Below are positions 37,564-47,114 of a stretch of DNA of 64,000 bases, one piece after another. Under the pieces are notes generated by a model. The model was given only the letters and a program-made list of their open reading frames with translations, was not told where the DNA came from and searched no databases. Position numbers and translations under genes: made by a program. The number at the start of each line of letters is the position of its first letter. Positions within the stretch are counted from its first letter, which is position 1. The DNA comes from Anaerovibrio lipolyticus (GTDB lineage: Bacteria > Bacillota > Negativicutes > Selenomonadales > Selenomonadaceae), in the NCBI RefSeq assembly GCF_021531495.1, contig NZ_JADYTY010000007.1, positions 20,140 through 84,139 on the forward strand, read 5' to 3'.

Positions 37564-38019
37564 ATGGCAAATATTGAATTTTACCGCATGGTTCAGGAGG
37601 ATGCTGATGGCGTAGCCAGAGTGGAGGCGGCTTGTATGCCTGTGCCCTGGTCCAGACAGTCCTTTTGGGAGGAGGCCTCCCACACTGATGCCTACTATCT
37701 TATAGCCAGAGATGTGGACAGAGATAATCTGATTGTAGCCTATGCAGGTTGCTGGGTACTGGCAAATGAGGGCCATATTACCAATGTGGCTGTAGATCCT
37801 GATTATCAGGGACAGGGACTGGGGCGAAGGCTGATGAATGAGCTAACCAGTCGGGTAAAGGCTCTGGGGGTGGACTCTATGACCTTGGAGGTTCGTCCTT
37901 CCAATACGGTGGCTATCAATCTCTATACCAGCCTGGGCTTTCGCAGTGTAGGCCAGCGGCCCAAATATTATACAAATCCTGTAGAGGCCGCGGAGATTAT
38001 GTGGAATACCAAGCTTTGA
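37564..38019 (+). CDS. rimI: Ribosomal protein S18-alanine N-acetyltransferase RimI
   Basis: A 151-residue GNAT acetyltransferase. The acetyl-CoA loop DYQGQGLGRRLMNEL (about 80-94), MTLEVRPSN and NLYTSLGF are typical of RimI. Located between tsaB and tsaD as in many Firmicutes. The substrate S18 is assigned by family. Confidence 0.92.
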   Translation: MANIEFYRMVQEDADGVARVEAACMPVPWSRQSFWEEASHTDAYYLIARDVDRDNLIVAYAGCWVLANEGHITNVAVDPDYQGQGLGRRLMNELTSRVKALGVDSMTLEVRPSNTVAINLYTSLGFRSVGQRPKYYTNPVEAAEIMWNTKL

Positions 38020-38046
38020 AGCGTAATATAGATAAATGGAGAAATT

Positions 38047-39066
38047 ATGGACGAGAAAATTACTCTTGCAATAGAATCAAGCTGTGATGAAACCTCTGCC
38101 GCTATTCTGCGAGGAGGGCGGCAGGTTTTGTCCAATATTATATCAACTCAGATACCTATACATCAGAAATTTGGTGGTGTTGTGCCGGAGATTGCCTCCC
38201 GCAAGCATATTGTTAATATTATGCCTGTCATTGATGAGGCTTTGGCCAAGGCTGGCGTGGAGCTTGCTGATATTGACCAGATAGCTGTTACTTATGGCCC
38301 TGGCTTGGTAGGTGCTCTGCTGGTAGGAGTATCTGCTGCCAAGGCTTTGGCCTTTACACTAGATGTGCCTTTGATTGGGGTAAATCATCTGGAGGGGCAT
38401 ATCTTTGCCAATTTTATCAGCCATCAGGATTTGAAACCACCATTTATGGCCTTGGTGGTATCTGGGGGACATACCTCCTTGGTGCATGTAAAGGATTATA
38501 ATTCCTTTAGCCTAATGGGACAGACCAGAGACGATGCAGCAGGGGAAGCCTTTGATAAGGTAGCCAGAGTTATGGGATTGCCATATCCAGGAGGCCCTCA
38601 GATTGATAAATTAGCCCAGGAGGGAAATCCTAATGCTATTGATTTCCCTAAGGCCTTGCAGGAAAAGGGCAATTATGAATTTAGCTTTAGCGGTCTGAAA
38701 TCTGCTGTGCTGAATTATCTTAACAGCATGAAATGCAAAAAAATAGAAATAGATAAGGCAGATGTGGCTGCTTCTTTCCAGAATACTGTGATTGAGGTGC
38801 TGATTGCCAAGGCTCTTAGTGCTGTTAAGGAAGTAGGATGTAATACTTTGGTATTGGCTGGGGGGGTAGCGGCCAACAGCTCTTTGGAAAGCAGATTACG
38901 GGCTGCTACGGAGAAGGCTGGTATTAGATTCTGCTATCCAGATAAAATTCTTTGCACGGACAATGCTGCTATGATTGGTTGTCGAGGCTATTATCAATCC
39001 TTGGCTAGCAATTTTGCCGATTTATATCTCAACGCAGTTCCAGGGCTGGAATTGCAGGATTTGTAA
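38047..39066 (+). CDS. tsaD: tRNA N6-adenosine threonylcarbamoyltransferase TsaD
   Basis: The catalytic subunit that transfers threonylcarbamoyl to A37. The 339 residues show [15 protein letters not shown], the metal ligands NHLEGHIFA (His about 115 and 119), [28 protein letters not shown] and the C-terminal CTDNAAMIG. Normal length. It ends the t6A run; an ANTAR sensor pair follows 17 bases later. Confidence 0.96.
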   Translation: MDEKITLAIESSCDETSAAILRGGRQVLSNIISTQIPIHQKFGGVVPEIASRKHIVNIMPVIDEALAKAGVELADIDQIAVTYGPGLVGALLVGVSAAKALAFTLDVPLIGVNHLEGHIFANFISHQDLKPPFMALVVSGGHTSLVHVKDYNSFSLMGQTRDDAAGEAFDKVARVMGLPYPGGPQIDKLAQEGNPNAIDFPKALQEKGNYEFSFSGLKSAVLNYLNSMKCKKIEIDKADVAASFQNTVIEVLIAKALSAVKEVGCNTLVLAGGVAANSSLESRLRAATEKAGIRFCYPDKILCTDNAAMIGCRGYYQSLASNFADLYLNAVPGLELQDL

Positions 39067-39083
39067 AGGACAGGTAATTCACT

Positions 39084-40529
39084 ATGGAGCAGGGCGGAGA
39101 GGCATACAGCGTAAATATTACATCCCAGTGTCGCAAAAGAACCAATCTTACAGCCATGCAGATTGAGCATTTAAAAAGAATCGAGATAAGTCTGCCCTTT
39201 GTGGCAGATTTGGCTCATGCCTATCTGTATCTTTATGTGCAAACCAAGGAACCGGGCAAGATGCTGGTATTGAAGCACTACAGGCCTCATACCTTTTTTT
39301 CAGAGGTGGAGCTGACAGGAGAAGGAGCTTTTGTTTCTACTCTGGAGGAGCCACTGATTGCAGCGGCCTTTGCCAAGGGAAAATTTATCCAAGGCCAGCG
39401 GGAATGGCGTTTTGGTATCAATCTGGAAATGTATGTACAGCCCATTAAATGTGGCAATGATGTTATTGGGGTGGTAAGTCTGGAAACAGGTCATAGTTAT
39501 GCCAATTCCAGCAATTATCATCAGCTGATGGATACGGCCTTATATCTGTTGGATTATGCCAAAAAGCCTTTGGATAAGGATGAGTTCCACCCTATGAGTC
39601 CTGGTACTGGTATTATTATTGCTGATAGCAACAATAGGATTGTCTTTGCCAATCTGTCTGCCAATAGAATTTATAGAGCCCTGGGTATTGCTAGTCTTGT
39701 GGGCTGTCGTATGCAGGATAGAGAGCTAAGTGCTATGCTCCACAAGGAAACCATTGACAGCAGCCGTCCTTATGAGCGGGAAATTCAGATTCGGGATTTT
39801 GTGCTGGTACAGCGGGATATTAAGCTGGAAGAAGCAGGTATGCTAAAAAGACGGATTATGCTGCTTTCCGATGTGTCCGAGCTTAGAAAAAAGGAGCGGG
39901 AGATAAAGATAAAATCTGCTGTTATTCAGGAGATTCATCATCGTGTCAAAAATAATCTCCAAACCATAGCCAGCCTTTTGCGGCTGCAAGCCCGCCGTTC
40001 CAAGGTGCCAGAGGTAAAGTCTGCCTTGCAGGAAAGCACCAATCGAATTCTCAGTATGTCCGTGGTTCACGAATTTCTGTCTCAGCAGGATGCGGAGGAA
40101 ATTCGTGTTATGGAGGTAACGCGAAATATCCTTAATACAGTGGCTCCCAATATGATTGCTGGGGATTTTCAATTGGAGCAAAGCTTTGATGGGCCAGAAG
40201 TGATACTGCCCTCTAGAACAGCCAGCAATCTGGCGGTAATCATTAATGAGCTGATACTTAATTCCATTGAGCATGGCTTTGAGGGACGCCAGCAGGGACT
40301 TATCGGCCTGCATACCGAAGAGTCGGCTGATGGGTATGTGCTGGAGCTTTATGATAATGGCTGTGGTCTGCCACCGGATTTTGATGTGGAGAAAACGCGC
40401 TCCCTAGGCTTGCAGATTATCCGCACTCTGGTCAGGGATGACATGGGAGGAGAGATAGAGCTATATAATCAGCAGGGTACCCGTGCTCGAATTAGTATAC
40501 CGAAGAATCCTGAGGGAGGAGAATACTGA
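39084..40529 (+). CDS. Sensor histidine kinase, PdtaS/EutW-like (HisKA_2)
   Basis: A 481-residue cytosolic kinase. No membrane segment is visible. The N-terminal part (about 30-160) looks like a GAF-type sensor and the middle (about 165-270) like a PAS domain (IIADSNNRIVFANLSANRIY). Next comes the HisKA_2 box IHHRVKNNLQTIASLL (phospho-His about 286) and a HATPase domain (NELILNSIEHGF, DNGCGLPPDF, GLQIIRTLV). HisKA_2 kinases typically partner ANTAR response regulators, and one is encoded right behind it (1-base overlap). The signal is unknown. Confidence 0.88.
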   Translation: MEQGGEAYSVNITSQCRKRTNLTAMQIEHLKRIEISLPFVADLAHAYLYLYVQTKEPGKMLVLKHYRPHTFFSEVELTGEGAFVSTLEEPLIAAAFAKGKFIQGQREWRFGINLEMYVQPIKCGNDVIGVVSLETGHSYANSSNYHQLMDTALYLLDYAKKPLDKDEFHPMSPGTGIIIADSNNRIVFANLSANRIYRALGIASLVGCRMQDRELSAMLHKETIDSSRPYEREIQIRDFVLVQRDIKLEEAGMLKRRIMLLSDVSELRKKEREIKIKSAVIQEIHHRVKNNLQTIASLLRLQARRSKVPEVKSALQESTNRILSMSVVHEFLSQQDAEEIRVMEVTRNILNTVAPNMIAGDFQLEQSFDGPEVILPSRTASNLAVIINELILNSIEHGFEGRQQGLIGLHTEESADGYVLELYDNGCGLPPDFDVEKTRSLGLQIIRTLVRDDMGGEIELYNQQGTRARISIPKNPEGGEY

Positions 40530-41104
40530 TGAAATCCTTGAAAATTGTTATTGCCGACAATGAATCTGTTATCCGCATGGATGTCAGAGAAATGCTGGAG
40601 GAAGCAGGTCATGAGGTGGTAGGAGAGGCTGTTAATGGCAAAAAAGCTGTGGAGCTGGCTCGTCGCTACAAGCCTGATTTGTGCATTCTTGATGTAAAGA
40701 TGCCTGAGATGGATGGCATTACTGCGGCCAAGATTATTACAGAGGAAAAAATAGCTCCTGTGCTGCTGTTGACAGCCTTTAGTCAGGCTGATATGGTTAA
40801 GCGGGCTACAGAGGCTGGTGTACTGGCTTATCTGGTAAAGCCGGTACAGGAAAGTAATCTTTTTCCTGCCATAGAGGTGGCTCTTTCCCGTTATCAGGAA
40901 ATGCATGAGCTGGAGGATGAGCTGTTCAAGGTGAAGGATACCTTGGCTATGCGTAAAACCTTGGATAGAGCCAAGGGGATTCTGATGGATGCCCATGGAT
41001 ATACAGAATCGGAGGCCTTTAAGAAGATTCAGCAATATAGTATGGCCAAGCGGAAAACCATCAAAGAGGTGGCAGAGGCTATTATTCGCGCTGCCACCAA
41101 ATAA
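40529..41104 (+). CDS. ANTAR-domain response regulator (PdtaR/EutV-like antiterminator)
   Basis: A 191-residue protein with an N-terminal receiver domain (phospho-acceptor Asp55 in CILDVKMP, Lys in LVKP) and a C-terminal ANTAR RNA-binding helical domain (about 125-187; LDRAKGILMDAHGYTESEAF). ANTAR proteins bind paired hairpins in mRNA leaders and prevent termination. The kinase gene overlaps upstream. Targets are not known; a candidate leader is in front of cstA. Confidence 0.92.
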   Translation: MKSLKIVIADNESVIRMDVREMLEEAGHEVVGEAVNGKKAVELARRYKPDLCILDVKMPEMDGITAAKIITEEKIAPVLLLTAFSQADMVKRATEAGVLAYLVKPVQESNLFPAIEVALSRYQEMHELEDELFKVKDTLAMRKTLDRAKGILMDAHGYTESEAFKKIQQYSMAKRKTIKEVAEAIIRAATK

Positions 41105-41131
41105 AAAAATTTGAGAAAAATATTTGCTTTT

Positions 41132-41160
41132 AGGCGTACCTATGATGGGTGCGCCTTTTG
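41132..41160 (+). terminator. Terminator after the ANTAR regulator
   Basis: AGGCGTACC (41132-41140) pairs with GGTGCGCCT (41148-41156), one T-G pair, followed by TTTTG. Confidence 0.75.
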
Positions 41161-41272
41161 TATTTTGCCAAATAATTTTTTATAAATCGCTTGTGAAAAT
41201 TTATTTATTTTGTAATGAATAGGGAAAATGCCTAAAAATAAATTTGTTGTACAAATGTCTATGGACAGGGGA

Positions 41273-41301
41273 TTTGACAGAAATATTTAACAATTGTCAA
41301 A
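41273..41301. repeat. Inverted repeat upstream of the malic enzyme promoter
   Basis: TTTGACA (41273-41279) and TGTCAAA (41295-41301) form a perfect inverted repeat with a 15-base spacer, just before the malic enzyme promoter. It is a possible activator or repressor site, protein unknown. Confidence 0.4.
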
Positions 41302-41308
41302 AAAATAG

Positions 41309-41337
41309 TAGACAAGATTGCTGGATTGTAGTATTAT
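41309..41337 (+). promoter_or_regulatory. Promoter of the malic enzyme gene
   Basis: TAGACA (41309-41314), a 17-base spacer and TATTAT (41332-41337), about 100 bases before the start codon. Confidence 0.6.
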
Positions 41338-41434
41338 AACAACCAATATATAGCACGTATCAATATTTGATATGTAGTATATAACATATAGAAAAAATAT
41401 ATGGGTTCTTAAATGTATGGAAGGTGTGGTAATT

Positions 41435-42667
41435 ATGAGCAACGTAGATAAGGCAGCTTTGGAATTGCATAAGGAAAATCAGGGTAAGCTGGAAATTGTC
41501 AGCAAGGTGGATTTGGGTTCCTCCAAGGATTTGACTTTGGCCTATACTCCTGGTGTTGCTGCGCCATGCCTGGAAATAAAGGATGATTATAACAAGATTT
41601 ATGATTATACAACCAAATCCAATATGGTAGCTGTAGTAACTAATGGTACTGCTGTATTGGGCTTGGGCAATATTGGTGCTGGCGCTGGTCTGCCAGTAAT
41701 GGAAGGCAAAGCGGTTCTCTTCAAGAGTTTTGCCGGTGTGGATGCCGTGCCTCTTTGTTTGAATTCCCGCAATGTGGATGATATTTGCCAGACTGTAGAG
41801 ATGCTGGAGCCAGGCTTTGGTGGCATCAATCTGGAGGATATTAAGGCTCCTGAGTGCTTTGATATTGAGACTCGTCTCAAGGAGACTATGAATATTCCTG
41901 TTTTCCATGATGATCAGCATGGTACTGCTGTTGTTGCAGTATCTGCTTTGATGAATGGCTTCAAGCTGATTGGCAAGCGTTTCCGGGATGCCAAGGTTGT
42001 GGTAAATGGTGCTGGTGCTGCTGGTATGGCGATTACTCGTCTGCTGCAGGCTGTAGGGACTAAGCATATTATTCTCTGTGATACCAAGGGGGCTATCTAT
42101 GAGGGCCGGCTTGAGGGTATGAATCCTTATAAGGAGGATATTGCTAGAATTACCAATAAGCGTAAGGAAGCTGGTTCTCTGGTGGATGTTATCAAGGGTG
42201 CTGATGTGTTTATTGGTGTTTCTGTGGCTAAGTGTGTAACTGAGGAAATGGTTAGGTCTATGAATAAGGATGCCATTATTATGGCTATGGCTAATCCAGA
42301 GCCTGAGATTATGCCTGAGCTGGCTAAGAAGGCTGGAGCTCGTATTGTTTGCACTGGCCGCTCTGATTTCCCTAATCAGGTAAATAATCTGTTGGCGTTC
42401 CCTGGTATTTTCCGTGGGGCCTTGGATGTAAGAGCTACGGATATTAATACTGAGATGAAGATTGCGGCTGCTACAGCGATTGCTTCCTTGATTCCAGAGG
42501 AGGAGCTGAGTGAGGATAATATTATTATCAGCCCATTTGATAAGCGGGTAGCGCCTAGAGTGGCTTCTGCTGTGGCGCAGGCTGCTATTGATACTGGGGT
42601 GGCTACTAATGATGGCATGACTGCGGAACTGGTGGCTGAGCATACTATGGAAATGCTGGGAGCCTAA
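41435..42667 (+). CDS. NAD(P)-dependent malic enzyme
   Basis: Decarboxylates malate to pyruvate, linking C4 acids to pyruvate. The 410 residues are the short bacterial form without a phosphotransacetylase domain. Motifs: LAYTPGVAAPC, VTNGTAVLGLGNIG, FHDDQHGTAVV and the Rossmann loop NGAGAAGMAI. I chose ATG 41435 (MSNVDKAALEL) with AAGGTG upstream over the in-frame ATG 41417. It is monocistronic with its own promoter and terminator. Confidence 0.93.
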   Translation: MSNVDKAALELHKENQGKLEIVSKVDLGSSKDLTLAYTPGVAAPCLEIKDDYNKIYDYTTKSNMVAVVTNGTAVLGLGNIGAGAGLPVMEGKAVLFKSFAGVDAVPLCLNSRNVDDICQTVEMLEPGFGGINLEDIKAPECFDIETRLKETMNIPVFHDDQHGTAVVAVSALMNGFKLIGKRFRDAKVVVNGAGAAGMAITRLLQAVGTKHIILCDTKGAIYEGRLEGMNPYKEDIARITNKRKEAGSLVDVIKGADVFIGVSVAKCVTEEMVRSMNKDAIIMAMANPEPEIMPELAKKAGARIVCTGRSDFPNQVNNLLAFPGIFRGALDVRATDINTEMKIAAATAIASLIPEEELSEDNIIISPFDKRVAPRVASAVAQAAIDTGVATNDGMTAELVAEHTMEMLGA

Positions 42668-42700
42668 GAGAGTTTTTCGCATAAATCTATAAAGTGAATT

Positions 42701-42740
42701 AAAGTCCTGATACCGATTATGGAATTGGGACTTTTTCATT
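42701..42740 (+). terminator. Malic enzyme terminator
   Basis: AAAGTCC (42701-42707) pairs with GGACTTT (42728-42734), followed by TTCATTTT. Confidence 0.7.
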
Positions 42741-42744
42741 TTGC

Positions 42745-42940
42745 TAAATCTTGATTTGCCGAATACATCAATTCTCTATATGGCGATATGGGAGTACCCT
42801 TTCAGGCACGCTCTCGCTACTTTTCTCGCCTAGCGGTACTAAAGCTCTCATGAGGCAATTCGTGGCTGACGCCCCGAAAGCTCATGAATCGCTAAGTACC
42901 GAGGCGCGAAGAGTACCTGTGCAGGGTATTCCCATACCGC
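42745..42940. repeat. Dispersed palindromic repeat, copy 1
   Basis: The left end (42745-42779, TAAATCTTGATTTGCC then GAATACATCAATTCTCTATA) matches the end of the window (63911-63945) with a few differences. A second block CAGGCACGCTC (42803-42813) recurs at 63977-63987. Within the element TATGGGAGTACCCT (42787-42800) pairs with AGGGTATTCCCATA (42923-42936), and 42817-42840 pairs imperfectly with 42895-42915, so the whole is a long imperfect palindrome of about 150 bases. A 108-codon open frame runs through it but looks non-genic. MITE-like; no transposase is seen. Confidence 0.7.
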
Positions 42941-43076
42941 TTATTAGTGTATTCATTGCGTCTTTCTGCTTTGGCACAATTTGGAACGACCTATTTTTTA
43001 CTAAGATAGAGGAAAATAAAAATTATTCCTACTCAAGCAGGAGATTGGAAAATATTATCGAATATATAAATATGTA

Positions 43077-43114
43077 AATCCTTTGTAAGTTTATTTTTGC
43101 AAAGGGTTTTTTTG
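43077..43114 (+). terminator. Terminator hairpin downstream of the repeat
   Basis: AATCCTTTG (43077-43085) pairs with CAAAGGGTT (43100-43108), one T-G pair, followed by TTTTTG. No proven gene lies immediately upstream. Confidence 0.7.
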
Positions 43115-43236
43115 TTGTCTATGAATAAAATATTGGGAGGTGCAAAGACAAGAAATGGCTTATGGTATCACATTTTTTAGTATCAACTTGATTTGGATTT
43201 TCTAATTTGCGATAATATAGGAAAGGTGTTGTGATT

Positions 43237-44139
43237 ATGGGACAAAAGGATATTACGCAGAAAAATTTTGAAGCGTATAACGATGTTTTTTCGGATATAG
43301 TTAATGGCACACTTTTTGATGGACGAGAGGTAATCAAACCAGAAGCTCTTGTTGATGCAATGGCGAAATCACAGTATAAAGCTGATGATAATGTAATACA
43401 CGAACAGGAGCGGGATGTAGCCAAATATTGGACGGATAAGAACTGTTACATTCGTTTAGCCCTGCTGGGAGTAGAGAATCAATTGGCTATAGATATGGAT
43501 ATGCCCTTGCGGGTAATTGGTTATGATGGCAGTTCCTATCGGGATGAAATGAACCAAGACGAAATAGTTATTGATGAAGAAACAGGTAAAAAGCATAAAA
43601 TCCGCCATAAGCGTTATCCAGTTGTAACTATTGTGCTATATTTTGGCAAAGTACCTTGGAAGAAGCCACTTAGCTTATATGATGTATTGGAAATATCTGA
43701 TGATTTGAAGCCATTTGTTAATGACTACAAAATCAATTTGATTGATGTGCCAAGACTTACAGGGGAGCAGGTAAAAAAATTTACCAGTGATTTTCAGATT
43801 ATTGCAGACTATTTTGTACAGCTTAATGAAAATAAAGGTTATGTACCAAAGGACATAAAAATCAGGCATACAGATAGTTTCCTAAAATTGATGTCTGTGT
43901 TAACACAGGATGATAAATATGTAGAAATTTACAGAGAACTTTCTCATGAAAAGGAGGAATTCAATATGTGTGAAGTATTGGACAAGGTAGAAGCACGTGG
44001 CAAAGCCATTGGTGCTTTGAATAAAACTGTAGAAATTTTGCGGGTGATTATTGCCAAGAATAGTTGGTCCAAAGAACAGGCTATGGAGTTTATTGGTATA
44101 CCTAGGAGTGAATTTGCTAAATATGCTGCTTTATTGTAA
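43237..44139 (+). CDS. Rpn-family PD-(D/E)XK nuclease/putative transposase
   Basis: A 300-residue protein resembling the Rpn/PDDEXK_2 recombination-promoting nucleases common in Firmicutes. It starts KNFEAYNDVFSDIVNGTLFDG. The middle KRYPVVTIVLYFGKVPWKKP fits the nuclease core, although the acidic residues are divergent. The C-terminal part carries KVEARGKAIGALNKTVEILRVII, also typical of the family. ATG 43237 with GGAAAGG at 43220-43226 is preferred over GTG 43231. It has a more AT-rich composition than its neighbours and sits beside a dispersed repeat, suggesting mobility. A weak promoter TTGATT-17-GATAAT lies at 43188-43216. Confidence 0.78.
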   Translation: MGQKDITQKNFEAYNDVFSDIVNGTLFDGREVIKPEALVDAMAKSQYKADDNVIHEQERDVAKYWTDKNCYIRLALLGVENQLAIDMDMPLRVIGYDGSSYRDEMNQDEIVIDEETGKKHKIRHKRYPVVTIVLYFGKVPWKKPLSLYDVLEISDDLKPFVNDYKINLIDVPRLTGEQVKKFTSDFQIIADYFVQLNENKGYVPKDIKIRHTDSFLKLMSVLTQDDKYVEIYRELSHEKEEFNMCEVLDKVEARGKAIGALNKTVEILRVIIAKNSWSKEQAMEFIGIPRSEFAKYAALL

Positions 44140-44142
44140 GGT

Positions 44143-44172
44143 TATCGGATATAGTTCATGAAATATCCGATA
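44143..44172 (+). repeat. Perfect inverted repeat after the Rpn gene
   Basis: TATCGGATAT (44143-44152) and ATATCCGATA (44163-44172) form a 10-bp perfect stem with a 10-base loop. There is no T run, so a transcript-stabilising hairpin rather than a standard terminator. Confidence 0.6.
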
Positions 44173-44230
44173 CAATAAACTTACTTAATTAATTACAAAT
44201 AAAAAATATATATTTACAAAATTTGTGAAA

Positions 44231-44273
44231 AAGGGGCGTATTCGGTTTGTATGGCAGATATGCCCTTATTTTT
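44231..44273 (+). terminator. Terminator in the AT-rich gap before groES
   Basis: AAGGGGCGTAT (44231-44241) pairs with ATATGCCCTT (44258-44267), one bulge and one G-T pair, followed by ATTTTTC. Confidence 0.6.
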
Positions 44274-44647
44274 CTGCTAATAATAATGTTGTTGCAAACT
44301 ATCGATTTCTTAATGATTAAAGATAAAAATATATGATGAAGCTATGTATCAGTGAAGAAAAATATAGCCAAGTAAGCACGATGAGAAATTTCATTGTGTT
44401 TTTTTATGCAAAAATGTTGGTGGTAAGTGAAATAGCCTAAAAATGTTGTCACATATTGAGATAAAATATCGAAAAGAGTTATATTTGATATAAATAAATA
44501 ATAAATTGCAATTATCAATTCCAAACTGTAGACAAAAAATGCCAAATGTGATAATGAAGTCAAATATATTTATACCGCATCATAACATATATCTTAAAAA
44601 GTCGGTTAAGAAACCTTGGAAAAATGGGAGAAATTTTTATTGACTTA
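44274..44647. other. AT-rich intergenic stretch, nothing firm
   Basis: About 370 bases of very AT-rich sequence between the terminator and the groES promoter. A 73-codon - strand frame (44342-44563) is hydrophobic but has no recognisable family or good start context. I see no RNA gene here. The word ACTGTAGACAAA (44525-44536) recurs, reverse-complemented, in the 17.9 kb hairpin. Confidence 0.5.
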
Positions 44648-45043
<396 letters not shown>

Positions 45044-45070
45044 GAACAGATTGCATGGACAATCTTATGA

Positions 45071-46720
<1,650 letters not shown>

Positions 46721-46752
46721 TTGCCAGCAAATGACAATTAAATAAAATATTT

Positions 46753-46829
46753 AGGGACTGTCTCGCTAAATTATCTTCTCATTAGGCTTCAAGCCAGAAT
46801 GTTATAGATAATGGGACAGTCCCTTTCTT
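46753..46829 (+). terminator. groESL terminator
   Basis: AGGGACTGTC (46753-46762) pairs perfectly with GACAGTCCCT (46815-46824), then TTCTTATTTT. The apical part folds further (TTATC 46771 with GATAA 46807; GGCTT/AAGCC near 46785-46795), giving a long branched hairpin. Confidence 0.8.
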
Positions 46830-46932
46830 ATTTTCTATGGTTTACAGGTTTACACAATTTTGCTAAATTTATTGTATTAAATGTATGTGAGATTTTTAAA
46901 TTATCAGAAAATTACTTCTTTCCTTTACTCCA

Positions 46933-46961
46933 TTGACATCTAAAAACCATAGTGATAATAT
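46933..46961 (+). promoter_or_regulatory. cstA promoter
   Basis: TTGACA (46933-46938), a 17-base spacer and TAATAT (46956-46961). It gives a leader of about 145 bases before cstA. Confidence 0.75.
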
Positions 46962-46963
46962 AC

Positions 46964-47080
46964 TTCTCAAATATATTATACAACTCAGTCGCAACGGTGC
47001 GAATTGTGAGAAATCTAAATTATGGTTATATACCGATTTTCATTCCCGCTGACAGTGTCGTTGTTGGCGGGAATTATTTT
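46964..47080 (+). other. cstA leader with attenuator-like terminator
   Basis: The leader first folds TTCTCA (46964-46969) with TGAGAA (47007-47012), enclosing TCGCA/TGCGA (46989-46993 with 46998-47002). A terminator follows: ATTCCCGC (47042-47049) pairs perfectly with GCGGGAAT (47067-47074), then TATTTTTA. The terminator is only about 40 bases before the cstA start and lies inside its own transcript, so conditional read-through is likely. Viewed as a 4-bp stem, the small hairpin has a six-base loop AACGGT with A at 1 and G at 4, as in ANTAR targets. Confidence 0.6.
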
Positions 47081-47114
47081 TATGTATGTATTATAAAGGA
47101 AAGAAGGATTTGTG

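Noticed and set aside
42745..43077. 108-codon frame through the palindromic repeat
   Set aside because: No ribosome binding site, and more than half of it is repeat DNA whose translation changes between copies. It is treated as a by-product of the repeat.
43237..44139. Rpn gene as part of an IS element
   Set aside because: No terminal inverted repeats or target duplications could be paired on both sides of the gene. The neighbouring repeat occurs only on the left.
44342..44563. 73-codon hydrophobic - strand frame before groES
   Set aside because: AT-rich region, no convincing start signal, no neighbours on that strand and no family resemblance.
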